29,666 nucleotides of DNA from CAZQSL01 sp964595945 (GCA_964595945.1 CAZQSL010000037.1:1-29666), one strand, 5' to 3'; counted from the first letter of the stretch, positions 1-8,310 are shown. The notes: generated from the sequence alone by a model not told the origin. Translations and numbers: made by a program.

Positions 1-235
1 CTTGAATCCGCAGTCTATGTCGCGTACCTTCAATCCGATGAAATGACTGATGGTAGGGCTTGTCACAATATAACCTTAGCATCTTGCTTGTCTTATTTTC
101 CGTCTTCTGTGTTGCCTGCTCAGTTACATACCTTTAGGTATGCTCCTTCGCAAGCGCCTTGATTACGGCCAAAAATCCGGCGCAATCTTGCTATGTTTAT
201 TTTCTTCCAAACCCTTAGCGTATAAAGTTTTTCCG

Positions 236-478
236 GATTACCCCCGAAACTCAGATGGTCAAACAAGAACAAGATTCTTCGCTTCGCTCAGAATGACGGG
301 CTTTTTGATATCAGGATGTCACAATTCTGTTTTCGGCAGATAAAAGAACTCCTGTTTTTGAGTGTCATTCTGAGTGAAGCGAAAAATCTTGTCTTTTGTC
401 CTCCATGAGTTCGTCTGTAACCATCAGTTTTTTGCGTTTTACAGTGGTTGTTGCTATATCTGAGTTTCAGGGGTAATC
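236..478. repeat. Nested imperfect inverted-repeat element (MITE- or REP-like)
   Basis: Two pairs of inverted arms are nested. The outer arms, 236-256 and 458-478, match at 20 of 21 positions. The inner arms, 269-297 and 364-392, match at 27 of 29 and carry the core TTCGCTTCGCTCAGAATGAC (right arm inverted, with two changes). The right half has about 70 extra bases between its arms. Very similar cores occur as dispersed repeats in many unrelated bacterial genomes, where they yield spurious peptides containing FFASLRMT; one such reading frame runs through this copy. There is no transposase here, so a non-autonomous or relic element is the best description. Confidence 0.7.
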
Positions 479-599
479 AGGAAGTTTTTTGGAAGGGGTA
501 CTTATACCAATCCGCTGCAATACATAAAAATATGGGCTTGCAGTCACAATTAGGGAGAAATGCACAGGCGAGGAGGCAGTTTTCGTCTATTGTATGCAA

Positions 600-627
600 A
601 AAGTGCGGGCGTTGCCGCCCGCACTTT
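600..627 (-). terminator. Rho-independent terminator of the leftward gene 657-1727
   Basis: A perfect 11-bp stem (AAAGTGCGGGC, 600-610, with its complement at 617-627) encloses a 6-base loop. Read leftward, the GC-rich stem runs into CTTTTTGCATA, a short T-run. It lies 29 bases past the stop codon of the 356-residue gene. Confidence 0.85.
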
Positions 628-656
628 GCTTTGCGTGATTGTCAGATACTAAAAGA

Positions 657-1727
657 TTACTGCACGGTGTAGCTGTAGTTGGTCATGTCGAGCGTGAGGA
701 AGTTGGAGCAGTTGAGCGGGGTGGGCATGAGTGAGTCGATCGAACCGTTGGATGCCGTGAGGATGATGAATCTGAGTGATTTCGCATCGGCGAAAGCGGC
801 TCTTTTGATTTTGCCCATGAATTTGTTGCCGTCGACTTTGGCTTCGGGGTCTGCCGAGAAGAGAAGGCCGCTGGGGATGTCTCCACCCATGAGTTTCTGG
901 ATGTCGAGGACGAGCATGCCGGTTTCCATGACTTTTTTGAGTCTGGAGCCATCGGGGTCAACCTGATTGAGGACTTCGCCGCCAGCCTGTGTGAGCATGG
1001 GGAGGAATTTTTCCTGGACTGCCTTGTCTGTAGCAAGCGGGAGATAGGCCCAGAGTTTGCCGACCATGAGACCTTCGGTGGTGTCGACCTGGGGGTCCGT
1101 GATTTTAATGCCGTAGAGGACGATGTTCGGGGGTTCGATCGAGCCGCCGTTGACTTTGCCCTGTACGTCGAAGTTGACATAGATGTAATCTTTGTCATAG
1201 TTGGCCGAAATGCCGAGGATGTCCGTGTCGTCGGGGACGAGGTCGGGGCTGTTGTCCATGTCGGCAACGCCTTCGACGAATTTTGTGGAGGAGGAGAACG
1301 CGCCTGTGGTCACATTTTTAAGAGCGTCCATTGCCTGGATGTAAAATTCTACTTTCGCGCCGGCTGCCTGACCGGGGATTTCGGCTGTGTAGGTTTTTCC
1401 GTCGCCTGTCATATCGACTGACGCAGCATCGCCGCCATTGACCGAGTAGACGAGTTTCACTGTATCGATTTTGGAAATTTCCTCTTCGTCGAGCAGGGAG
1501 AGCGTGGCAGTGACTTTTGCGGCCGCTCCGGCTGCCGGTGCCGCGAAGTCGACTTTGTCGACGGAGACGAAGGTTGTTTCCATGAGGTTGGCAAACGGGT
1601 CTTCGTCATCTTCGGCGATTGCCGGGGTGGTGAACAGGCTGCCGCCCATGTTCATGGGGAGGACAGATGCACCGAATCCAAAGAATGCTGCGAGGAGAGC
1701 TGCGTATAGCGCTTTTGAGGTTTTCAT
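657..1727 (-). CDS. Exported Ig-like domain protein, unknown function
   Basis: This 356-residue protein begins with a signal peptide (MKTSK, then an Ala/Leu/Phe-rich core, with likely cleavage after the AIA near residue 38). An acidic stretch, EDDEDPF, follows. Residues about 50-145 look like an Ig/fibronectin-type beta domain: the pattern VKLVYSVNGG, then DGKTYTAEIPGQ, then VEFYIQAMD is typical of Ig-like modules on exported enzymes and surface proteins. The rest (about 160-356) has alternating beta segments such as YIYVNFDVQG that I cannot assign. No catalytic motif is visible. The start at 1727 is supported by AAGGAAGG upstream. The gene has its own promoter, a leader of about 168 bases and a strong terminator, so it is probably monocistronic. 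It is most likely a periplasmic or surface binding protein. Confidence 0.8.
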   Translation of the reverse strand: MKTSKALYAALLAAFFGFGASVLPMNMGGSLFTTPAIAEDDEDPFANLMETTFVSVDKVDFAAPAAGAAAKVTATLSLLDEEEISKIDTVKLVYSVNGGDAASVDMTGDGKTYTAEIPGQAAGAKVEFYIQAMDALKNVTTGAFSSSTKFVEGVADMDNSPDLVPDDTDILGISANYDKDYIYVNFDVQGKVNGGSIEPPNIVLYGIKITDPQVDTTEGLMVGKLWAYLPLATDKAVQEKFLPMLTQAGGEVLNQVDPDGSRLKKVMETGMLVLDIQKLMGGDIPSGLLFSADPEAKVDGNKFMGKIKRAAFADAKSLRFIILTASNGSIDSLMPTPLNCSNFLTLDMTNYSYTVQ

Positions 1728-2147
1728 TTAAGAATCCTTCCTTTCTCGTGTTTTTTCCGCATATTATCTTCAATGGGCTTTCGATGCCCCGGAAAACGGT
1801 GAGCCGGATGGTACTCTGGCGGATTGCGGTGTTCGCCATGTACTCGTTCAGCTTTCAGCGGAAATGTAGCAGTGCTTCCATTTCGCTTGAGTATGGAGGC
1901 TATACTATCATTTAGATATTCCGTTGTCAACAGTTAAAACCGTGTCGCGACTATTTTTGTTGACTCGCTAATATATTGCTTGACTCTCTGCCATCTTACA
2001 TCCGTGAGAGAAAGTTTTTTTGAAATGGATTACAAGGAATCCGTCGCCGTGACCTGCCATGAAAGTGCTTTTTGGATTTAGTATTACTGTCTCCGCTGTG
2101 GTATAGTATAGGATAGGTGTGATATTGGCGTTTTTTGCGGAGGTTTT
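1728..2147. other. Divergent intergenic region
   Basis: These 420 bases separate the leftward 356-residue gene from the rightward three-gene operon. They hold the leftward promoter described separately and its leader. For the rightward operon there is a TATAGT at 2102-2107 about 45 bases before the start codon, but no good -35 partner. GGAGG at 2139-2143 is the ribosome binding site for the ATG at 2148. I see no other gene. Confidence 0.5.
1902..1930 (-). promoter_or_regulatory. Sigma70-type promoter for the gene at 657-1727
   Basis: Read leftward: a consensus -35 TTGACA (1925-1930), a 17-base spacer and -10 TAGTAT (1902-1907). Transcription would start near 1895, giving a leader of about 168 bases before the ATG at 1727. 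Confidence 0.6.
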
Positions 2148-3002
2148 ATGAAAAAAATCATGAGGGTCTTTTTCGCGGTGCTATTTTTGTCTGTTGTGAC
2201 AACCGGCGGATTTGTCGTTGCGGCTGATGGCGCTGCTCCTGACAGATATCTGTATATCTTTGCGCATCAGGATGATGAAACGCTGATCATCGGTCACATC
2301 ACGTCTATGGTAAAGGCAGGCAACGACGTTTATGTGATCTGGACAACGGACGGAGCCGGCACGGCCGATGCGGTGCAGAGAGAAAAGGAAGCGCGCGCGG
2401 CGGTCGGCTCTGTCGGCGTGAAGCAGGAGCGTATGTATTTTCTGAAATTTCCTGATCGCCACTCATACAGGAATGTCAGGGAGATATACACGCACTCTCT
2501 CGAAATAGCGCGAAAGGTTAAGCCCACATATATCTTCGCGGATGCCTACGAGGGCGGCAGCATGGATCACGATGTCACTAACGTGATCGCGGCCCTGCTG
2601 AGAAAAGATGTCCCTTCGGTCAGGGAAGTATACGAGTTTCCCCTGTATAACAATGCCGCAGGCGCACAGCGCACCAATGTTTTCATCCCGTTCGAGGGCA
2701 TTGACACCCTCTACACTCCTGTCGATGATGAGATACTCAAAATCAAGGTCAACATTATTGATTTTTATCCGTCGCAGGCTAATATCGCGGCTACCCTGAA
2801 AGCATCCATCGACAAAAAGAAACTCAAAAAGTACGGCGAGCCATATCGAGTACTCCCGCCTCACGATTATCACGTGCCGCCGCATGCCGGCACTCTGCTC
2901 TATGAGGCAAATCTGCGCAACGGCATTTCGTTCGAGGACTGGAAGTCAGTTGTCGTCCCGTTCGTTGATGAAATCGTGGCAAAGCAGAATCGCGCGAAAT
3001 GA
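2148..3002 (+). CDS. Exported PIG-L/LmbE-family deacetylase
   Basis: This 284-residue protein is a predicted metal-dependent N-deacetylase of the PIG-L (LmbE-like) family, which removes acetyl groups from GlcNAc-type amino sugars. The family signature appears as AHQDDE at residues 39-44 (usually AHPDDE; the Pro is replaced by Gln). The second part of the zinc site is plausibly GSMDHD (137-142). A signal peptide (about residues 1-26, ending VVAAD) places the enzyme outside the cytoplasm, whereas many family members are cytoplasmic. GGAGG lies four bases before the ATG. The stop overlaps the next start as ATGA, so the gene is translationally coupled to the glycosyltransferase. The substrate cannot be read from sequence; a surface or lipid-linked amino sugar is the likely class. 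Confidence 0.85.
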   Translation: MKKIMRVFFAVLFLSVVTTGGFVVAADGAAPDRYLYIFAHQDDETLIIGHITSMVKAGNDVYVIWTTDGAGTADAVQREKEARAAVGSVGVKQERMYFLKFPDRHSYRNVREIYTHSLEIARKVKPTYIFADAYEGGSMDHDVTNVIAALLRKDVPSVREVYEFPLYNNAAGAQRTNVFIPFEGIDTLYTPVDDEILKIKVNIIDFYPSQANIAATLKASIDKKKLKKYGEPYRVLPPHDYHVPPHAGTLLYEANLRNGISFEDWKSVVVPFVDEIVAKQNRAK

Positions 3003-4729
3003 ACTGCCGCAAGAGCGCAAACATGCCTGCACGCAGGCTTACACCACTTGCCGCCGTGGCGTTAGCGGCGATATTTTGTGTGGCCGGTTTTCTGCGCGTG
3101 TTCGACTTGGCTGCCAATCCTTCAGGGATGCAGGTCGACGAAGCTTCGATCGCTTTTGACGCATGGCTCATCGGCGAAACTGGAAAAGATGAAAAGGGCA
3201 GGTATCTGCCACTTTATCCGATGTCGAGCTGGAATCCCAAACATCCTGCCTATTTTTATCCTGAAGTGCTCGTTGTCAAGACGCTCGGGCTGTCACCTTT
3301 CGCGGCAAGACTGACATCGGTGTTTTTCGGCCTTGCGGGAGTCCTGGGGATTTTTCTCCTCGGTAGACTTCTATTTTCAAGTGTAACTGTCGCCCTCGTC
3401 GCGTCTGCCATGCTTGCTTTCGCGCCGTGGAGCGTGCATTTCAGCCGGCTCGGATTCGAGGCCATTTCATTTCCGGCCTATTTTTCATTCGCGGTTTATT
3501 TTCTCCTTAAAGGCCTCGAAGGCAGGGCATGGCTGGTGATCCCGGGTGCTGTCTGCGCCGGACTATGTTTTTATGCCTATCCGGTAGCGCTCGTTTTTGT
3601 GCCGCTGTTTTTGACAGGACTGCTGATAATCAATATTGATACAGTTCGCAGGGTGCCGGGCAGGACAGTCGCAGCCGCGCTTGTAGTCGCGGCGTTTTTC
3701 CTGCCGCTGGCGATGGGACACTTCAGGGCCGATGCGGGACTCAACGATTATTTCGAAATTGCCTCGATCGACAGCGAAGCGTTTCATTCGGCAATGACCG
3801 GTCATCTTTTGGGGAAAGGTTCCGCATTATTCGATTTCATTGCCAGGTATGCGCCGGCCCGAACTCTTTACGGGTTCTGCACCAATTACATTTCCTATTT
3901 TTCGCCCTCGTTCCTGTTTTCTCGCGGCGATACCAATTCACTTGTGCATGGTCCTCGTGATTATGGCCAGCTACTCCATGCCTGTGCGTTTTTGCTCCCG
4001 GTCGGCGTGTATTTCCTGCTTCGCGACTTTCGGGGCAAACACGCCAGGACTATGCTGCTATGGTTGCTGCTGTTTCCTGTCGGAGCGTCAACGATGACGT
4101 GGGGACAGCAGCACGGCATCCGATCACTTATCGGAGACTCGGCACTGCAACTGACTTGTGCTTATGGTCTGGTCAGGCTGACAGGGCTGCTTTCGGCCAA
4201 AAAACAACTTGCTGCTGTTGTTTCCGCTGTCATCGTCATGGCATTCGCGGCAAGCGCCGGCCCATACTATCGTGACTACTTCACAAAATTCCCCTCCGAA
4301 TCGTCGATCTTCTTTGCAGGCGGTTTTCAGGAGGCACTTGACGACATGATGAGCGCACGGCTCGACGGCAAGGTCAAAACCGCTGCGATTACTACCGTGA
4401 TCCCATACGTCTACACGCACCTTTTCTTCTATTCGCCGCCGACAGTGGAAGACCTTGTATGGTCAAAGAGCGAGTCACTCGACATAAGCGCCACCGCAGA
4501 AAACATCGGGGTGAAATTATGCGAACCAGAGGATATCCCATATTTTCAGTCACCCGCGATGATCATAATGCGTCCCGGGCAGTTGCCGGAAGGTATTTTT
4601 CTATCAAAAACCGGCGACCGCGAAATCGCGGTTAGGGCATTCAAGACATACAAAACATCTGGCGGGGAGCCATCGTATACCTCTTATCTGGTATACACGC
4701 GCCCGGTATCCGGCATGGAGGCACAATGA
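2999..4729 (+). CDS. GT39-like multi-pass membrane glycosyltransferase
   Basis: This 576-residue integral membrane protein has about ten hydrophobic segments in residues 15-420 and a soluble C-terminal region. The arrangement fits the GT-C superfamily (GT39/ArnT/PMT-like): a first membrane helix, then an extracytoplasmic loop with an acidic motif (MQVDEA, about 44-49). Such enzymes transfer sugars from polyprenyl-phosphate carriers to lipid, glycan or protein acceptors on the outer face of the inner membrane. The start overlaps the upstream stop (ATGA), and the stop overlaps the next start the same way. It is therefore the middle gene of a coupled operon with two exported hydrolytic enzymes. 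Donor and acceptor are unknown. Confidence 0.75.
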   Translation: MNCRKSANMPARRLTPLAAVALAAIFCVAGFLRVFDLAANPSGMQVDEASIAFDAWLIGETGKDEKGRYLPLYPMSSWNPKHPAYFYPEVLVVKTLGLSPFAARLTSVFFGLAGVLGIFLLGRLLFSSVTVALVASAMLAFAPWSVHFSRLGFEAISFPAYFSFAVYFLLKGLEGRAWLVIPGAVCAGLCFYAYPVALVFVPLFLTGLLIINIDTVRRVPGRTVAAALVVAAFFLPLAMGHFRADAGLNDYFEIASIDSEAFHSAMTGHLLGKGSALFDFIARYAPARTLYGFCTNYISYFSPSFLFSRGDTNSLVHGPRDYGQLLHACAFLLPVGVYFLLRDFRGKHARTMLLWLLLFPVGASTMTWGQQHGIRSLIGDSALQLTCAYGLVRLTGLLSAKKQLAAVVSAVIVMAFAASAGPYYRDYFTKFPSESSIFFAGGFQEALDDMMSARLDGKVKTAAITTVIPYVYTHLFFYSPPTVEDLVWSKSESLDISATAENIGVKLCEPEDIPYFQSPAMIIMRPGQLPEGIFLSKTGDREIAVRAFKTYKTSGGEPSYTSYLVYTRPVSGMEAQ

Positions 4730-5670
4730 AAAAGTCACTCATTACCGGCATCACAACAATCATGCTGGCACTATCGCTGCCCTCTGGCCAGCAGCCCTCG
4801 GCAGCCGTGTTTTCGGACGGTTCCCTGATGCGCCAGAAAGCGATCAACAAAGCTAAAACCGAGTACGAAGTAACATATATGAGTGACGGGCTTAAAGTAA
4901 AAGGATTTCTCTATCTCCCGACAAAGAAATACGCCGGAAAATCAACGACCGCAAAAAATGTCAGGAAAAGCCCCGCAATCATATTCGCACACGGGGGAGT
5001 TGGAGGCGTGCCTTCGCCCCTCAAACGCCGCGCTCGCGAACTCGCAGCAAGAGGTTACGTAGTCTTCGCACCGAGTTATCGGGGCGAAGACGGCTCCGAT
5101 GGAGAAATAGAAGTCGCGGCCGGAGAAGTCAACGATGTGCTCAATGCCGCGAAATACGTCCGCGCCCTGCCTGTGACCGATCCACGCCGCGTCGCGCTCA
5201 TAGGCGCCAGCCACGGCGGCATCATCACACTGCTCGCCATCCAGCGTGACGATTCCTTCAGGGCGGCAGTATGCGCTTATGGAGTGACTGACACATTTAC
5301 ATGGTATCAGTACCTTATTGACTCGGGACACGACGTCACAGACCCGCTCTCGCGCAAAGTCTACGGCGACGGCCCATCGGACAAACCAGCCGCCTTCCGC
5401 AACCGCGCACCCGCACTCGACGCCGGGCTAGTAAGGACTCCCCTGCTGCTCATCTATGGCGAAAAAGATATCACCGTCCCGCCATCTCAGGGACGCGAAA
5501 TGTCGAACGCTCTCAAATCAGCCGCCCGCCCACACGAATTCTTTATCGTGCCTTCCGTCGGACACGGATTCCTCTTTTTTCTCGATCCCTCAAAACACAC
5601 GGCTGAAGAAATGAAAAACGCCTCAGATGCCTGGCGAAAAGTTGTGAGCTTTGTCGATGCGCACATCTGA
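4726..5670 (+). CDS. Exported alpha/beta hydrolase (dienelactone hydrolase/S9-like)
   Basis: This 314-residue serine hydrolase has all elements of the alpha/beta fold: an oxyanion segment AHGG (88-91), the nucleophile elbow GASHGG (160-165, Ser162), the acid GEKD (Asp248) and the catalytic His280 in VGHGF. The N-terminus (MKKSLITGITTIMLALSLPSG) is a signal peptide, so the enzyme is periplasmic or surface-exposed. Related enzymes are esterases, deacetylases or oligopeptidases; sequence alone does not separate these. It starts inside the stop of the glycosyltransferase gene (ATGA overlap) and is the last gene of the operon. Given its neighbours, de-esterification of a surface glycan or lipid is more likely than peptide hydrolysis, but that is inference. 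Confidence 0.85.
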   Translation: MKKSLITGITTIMLALSLPSGQQPSAAVFSDGSLMRQKAINKAKTEYEVTYMSDGLKVKGFLYLPTKKYAGKSTTAKNVRKSPAIIFAHGGVGGVPSPLKRRARELAARGYVVFAPSYRGEDGSDGEIEVAAGEVNDVLNAAKYVRALPVTDPRRVALIGASHGGIITLLAIQRDDSFRAAVCAYGVTDTFTWYQYLIDSGHDVTDPLSRKVYGDGPSDKPAAFRNRAPALDAGLVRTPLLLIYGEKDITVPPSQGREMSNALKSAARPHEFFIVPSVGHGFLFFLDPSKHTAEEMKNASDAWRKVVSFVDAHI

Positions 5671-5757
5671 TCACTTGCCGTGAATTACCACGGAATCCGC
5701 ATGAAAATGGGGATCGACACGGAAGTGAAATAACGGGGATCATGGATAGGCAGGAAA

Positions 5758-5829
5758 TGGGCGTTACTGGATTTGAACCAGTGACATCTTGCTTGTAAGG
5801 CAAGCGCTCTCCCGCTGAGCTAAACGCCC
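5758..5829 (-). tRNA. tRNA-Val (anticodon TAC)
   Basis: The reverse complement folds into a full cloverleaf: acceptor GGGCGTT/AACGCCC, D-arm GCTC...GAGC, anticodon stem CTTGC/GCAAG with loop CTTACAA (anticodon TAC), and T-arm ACTGG-TTCAAAT-CCAGT. The discriminator is A at 5758. CCA is not encoded (TTT follows). It lies 9 bases downstream of tRNA-Ile2 and shares its promoter. Confidence 0.95.
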
Positions 5830-5838
5830 TTGTATATA

Positions 5839-5910
5839 TGGGCCCGGGGGGATTCGAACCCACGACCAACGGATTATGAGTCCGCTGCTCTACCGCTGAG
5901 CTACAGGCCC
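5839..5910 (-). tRNA. tRNA-Ile2 (anticodon CAT, read AUA after lysidine modification)
   Basis: The reverse complement gives acceptor GGGCCTG/CGGGCCC, D-arm GCTC...GAGC, anticodon stem GCGGA/TCCGT with loop CTCATAA (anticodon CAT), and a T-arm containing GTTCGAAT. The discriminator is A and no CCA is encoded. CAT could mean Met or Ile2. The acceptor and the TTGGTCG variable region after the anticodon arm resemble bacterial Ile2 (TilS substrate) rather than initiator or elongator Met. The tRNA identity is firm; the Ile2 assignment is likely. Confidence 0.9.
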
Positions 5911-5913
5911 TGA

Positions 5914-5933
5914 AACCGGATCACTGCCCGGTT
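5914..5933 (-). other. Hairpin in the 5' leader of the tRNA transcript
   Basis: AACCGG (5914-5919) and CCGGTT (5928-5933) form a 6-bp stem with an 8-base loop just upstream of the mature 5' end of tRNA-Ile2. It could help define processing; no function can be shown from sequence. Confidence 0.35.
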
Positions 5934-5977
5934 ATGATCATATTCGCATGGCACAAGCCTTTTGAATACAGAATAAC

Positions 5978-6005
5978 ATTGTAGCAATTATGGATTTGAT
6001 GTCAA
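5978..6005 (-). promoter_or_regulatory. Strong sigma70-type promoter of the tRNA-Ile2/tRNA-Val unit
   Basis: Read leftward: consensus TTGACA (6000-6005), a 16-base spacer and TACAAT (5978-5983). The predicted start near 5971 gives a leader of about 60 bases before tRNA-Ile2. It sits about 100 bases past the end of the leftward metalloprotease gene, so the tRNAs have independent transcription. Confidence 0.75.
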
Positions 6006-6105
6006 TGCCGTTATGAAAATGCAACTCATCCACTTGATGTACGCCGGGTATTCTCTTGCGCCAAGGATATTTCGTAGCTGATTTCTCCTGAAATTCTGCC
6101 GGAGA

Positions 6106-8145
6106 TCATTGCGCAGGGACGGGAAACACAAGCGTACAGGCCTCTTTGGCGTAGATCGCGAAGCCTTCCCATTGGGAGATGGTGTAGCCGTCTTCTGGAG
6201 TGATGGCGTTGGAAAGATCGTTGGTCTCGGAAGAATATGTGTAGATGGTGTTTTTTATGAGAGTGTCCGCCGCTTCGTCCGTAATTGAATATTGTGCCGT
6301 TGCGGTTTTCACATTGACCGAGGAATCCCATTGGGCGGGGGAAGGATACGGCACTGAGACAGTGTTCCACCCCTGTGTCAGGGCAACTTCCGTAACGGTG
6401 CTGTCGGCAAGTCCCAGTGTGGAAATCGACACCTCCGTTGGGAAATAGACCCAGAAGGCACTGCCTGCGGCGGCCGCTGTAGCATCGCCGTCGGCGTAGG
6501 AATCCTGCGTGAGTACATAAGAATAGGTAGTGGAATTATTCAGAATTTCTGACAATCTGGTTTTGAGCGGGGTGAAGGGCAGTCCCATGAGACTCCATCC
6601 CTGGGGGAACACATGCGTACACTCGATCGTATTGGTGACCAGACTATAGTTGATGGTATACTGGCGGTTGTTGAGAAGTTGTTCGGTGTTGGCGACGATG
6701 AGGACTATAGATGAAATGTCTTGCCCGAGGCCGTCGATGATGAGTGTGAGTTGGGGCGAAGCAGACTCGATGGGATAGTACTGAACGGTTTCGCTACCAG
6801 TGACGGATGTGCGGACGATGGCGATCCCCCAGTCATTGATACCGCCGCTGAATGAAAGCGACAGCATGTCGGATGATTCGCCGGTCTGTGGAGTGATCCT
6901 GTAGAAGTCGGCGGCAAGGTGGTTGAGCTGACTGGCTTTCGCGGCAGATGCCGTCGCGGCTTTCAATTCGGTCAGCGGTACTGTAGCGAAATATGATTTG
7001 TCTCCATCGTCATAATCTTTCTGGTAGTTGGCGACATTGAATCTTGTATATGCTTCATCGAGTCCGATCCCCTTTGTCTGGAGCAGCTCGTCGACAAGAT
7101 CGATTTCATTGGTGGTGGTCGAACACCACTGCGGCGGTGTGGAGGAGGCGCAGCGAGTGCCGATGGCGCTCCAGATGTCGCGCACGATCGCCGGATAATG
7201 ATTGTCCGTCAGGTAGATGAAAAATATGCCTGAGCCGTATGCAAGTGTGTTGTATGACGAAAAGATGTCTATTGATTTGTTGAGATTGGAGAAGCGTTCA
7301 CTGAGGTAGAAGGTATAGTCGTCTATCGAGGGGTAAGTATTGTTTTCGTTCCATACGGCGTTAGCTTCCATCAGCCAGTAGCTCGGGGCCATATAGTTGA
7401 CTGCGAACTGCATGGAGTGAAAGAGTTCGTGCGCAATGGTAATCCGCGCTACATCGTACCTTGTCTCACCAGTGAGCAGTTGGACAGCGTTGTAGTCATT
7501 GTCGATGTAAACTCCAGTAATCGCAGTGTTGTTGCCAAGTAGCACCTCGGCTGCTGTCAGGCCATAGAAGCCCTGGCCGATAATGTCGCAGATGTTGATG
7601 CGGAGCTTTCCGTCGCTTGGCGTGAGTGGCGCGATGTAACCGTCCGAGGCTATTTTAGACCAGACGAATTCGAGGGACTTTTTGACGACTTCAAGGTATT
7701 CGGTTGTGACAGCGTTGGTGCCTGTGGATGTGTAGATGACTCGGAAATGTGTTGTGTCGACGTATTCGGCAGAGGTTTCGTCAAATCCGCAAACCATATC
7801 CGTACTATTGACGGTACGCATGCTGCCGTCAGGCTCGGAGAGGGAGATGTGGGGAGAGAGCCGTGCGCGCGCGTCCTGGGACATCGAGTCCCAGTTGCGG
7901 ACCACATTGAGGACGGTCATGGTGGGGTCTGCCAGCCTGGTGATTGGAGAGTCAACTTTTGCGGCGCTGCTTTTTGCCGTTGTCATCAAGCTGAGGTAAT
8001 TATCAACGATAAGAGATTCTTCGGCCGGTGAAAGCTGGGCGGCGAGCGTGGTGGTGATATGGAAGGGGATAAACAGAAGTGAGAGCAGGATGCACAGGAA
8101 AAATCGTGATGTGAGACGGCGCAATCCACAATATGAGATTTGCAT
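6106..8145 (-). CDS. Exported HExxH metalloprotease, MXAN_6640-like, with C-terminal GWN module
   Basis: This 679-residue protein is a predicted zinc metalloprotease. HELFH at residues 239-243 supplies two His ligands and the catalytic Glu. Glu260 in WLMEANAVW, 17 residues after the HExxH motif, is a good third ligand of the gluzincin type. The preceding segments (HFRVIYTSTGTNAV, then NICDIIGQGFYG) fit the MXAN_6640 group of putative secreted metalloproteases. A signal peptide occupies about residues 1-37. I use ATG 8145 rather than 8175 because AGGA lies six bases upstream and the signal peptide is then of normal length. Residues about 509-679 form a C-terminal module also present on the 2097-residue protein upstream, which suggests common anchoring or export. 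The same strand and a 165-base gap make co-transcription possible. Confidence 0.8.
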   Translation of the reverse strand: MQISYCGLRRLTSRFFLCILLSLLFIPFHITTTLAAQLSPAEESLIVDNYLSLMTTAKSSAAKVDSPITRLADPTMTVLNVVRNWDSMSQDARARLSPHISLSEPDGSMRTVNSTDMVCGFDETSAEYVDTTHFRVIYTSTGTNAVTTEYLEVVKKSLEFVWSKIASDGYIAPLTPSDGKLRINICDIIGQGFYGLTAAEVLLGNNTAITGVYIDNDYNAVQLLTGETRYDVARITIAHELFHSMQFAVNYMAPSYWLMEANAVWNENNTYPSIDDYTFYLSERFSNLNKSIDIFSSYNTLAYGSGIFFIYLTDNHYPAIVRDIWSAIGTRCASSTPPQWCSTTTNEIDLVDELLQTKGIGLDEAYTRFNVANYQKDYDDGDKSYFATVPLTELKAATASAAKASQLNHLAADFYRITPQTGESSDMLSLSFSGGINDWGIAIVRTSVTGSETVQYYPIESASPQLTLIIDGLGQDISSIVLIVANTEQLLNNRQYTINYSLVTNTIECTHVFPQGWSLMGLPFTPLKTRLSEILNNSTTYSYVLTQDSYADGDATAAAAGSAFWVYFPTEVSISTLGLADSTVTEVALTQGWNTVSVPYPSPAQWDSSVNVKTATAQYSITDEAADTLIKNTIYTYSSETNDLSNAITPEDGYTISQWEGFAIYAKEACTLVFPVPAQ
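6109..6621 (-). repeat. C-terminal GWN module, copy in the metalloprotease
   Basis: About 171 residues contain two half-repeats, GWSLMGLPF and GWNTVSVPYP, each followed by a conserved Trp or aromatic segment (FWVYFPTE; QWEGFAIYAK), and end in TLVFP near the C-terminus. The order and spacing match the last 182 residues of the protein encoded at 8311-14604, including a shared YFPTE/FFPTE motif. Confidence 0.8.
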
Positions 8146-8201
8146 TAGACATCCTGTAGTCCGGGCAGAAAGCACAGATGCTGTCTAGATCGCCCCATTG
8201 T

Positions 8202-8226
8202 CCCGTACTCCGGGGCAGAGTACGGG
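8202..8226 (-). other. Intergenic hairpin between the giant surface gene and the metalloprotease
   Basis: A perfect 9-bp stem (CCCGTACTC at 8202-8210 with GAGTACGGG at 8218-8226) encloses a 7-base loop. Read leftward no T-run follows, so it is not a standard intrinsic terminator. It lies 84 bases past the stop of the large gene and 57 bases before the metalloprotease start. It could be an mRNA 3'-end stabiliser, a processing site or an attenuator. Confidence 0.5.
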
Positions 8227-8310
8227 GCTATCACATCATACGATCGCGCTGCCGGATAGAGTTATGTCCAGGCGGCGTATATCACCTTACATGTTTAGAC
8301 GTGGCATTTT

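Larger units (their letters stand above)
1..656. other. Gene-free left edge, repeat-derived
   Basis: No credible coding region is visible. The short open frames at 140-343 and 448-672 run through the inverted-repeat element and have no ribosome binding site or plausible composition. A small palindrome, CATACC-TTTA-GGTATG, lies at 127-142. The stretch contains the inverted-repeat element and, at its right end, the terminator of the leftward gene that follows. A window starting in dispersed-repeat sequence fits a contig broken at a repeat. Confidence 0.6.

Noticed and set aside
140..343. Short open frame encoding a peptide with FFASLRMT
   Set aside because: This is the translation of a dispersed inverted-repeat element commonly mis-annotated as protein. 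It has no ribosome binding site.
1724..1930. Leader open frame upstream of the 356-residue gene
   Set aside because: It has no ribosome binding site, and its start lies upstream of the predicted transcription start near 1895.
2463..2885. 140-codon open frame opposite the PIG-L gene
   Set aside because: It lies antisense inside a gene with clear catalytic motifs and has no start signals.
5678..5693. Small hairpin CCGTG-AATTAC-CACGG after the three-gene operon
   Set aside because: It has only a 5-bp stem and no T-run on either strand, too weak to call a terminator.
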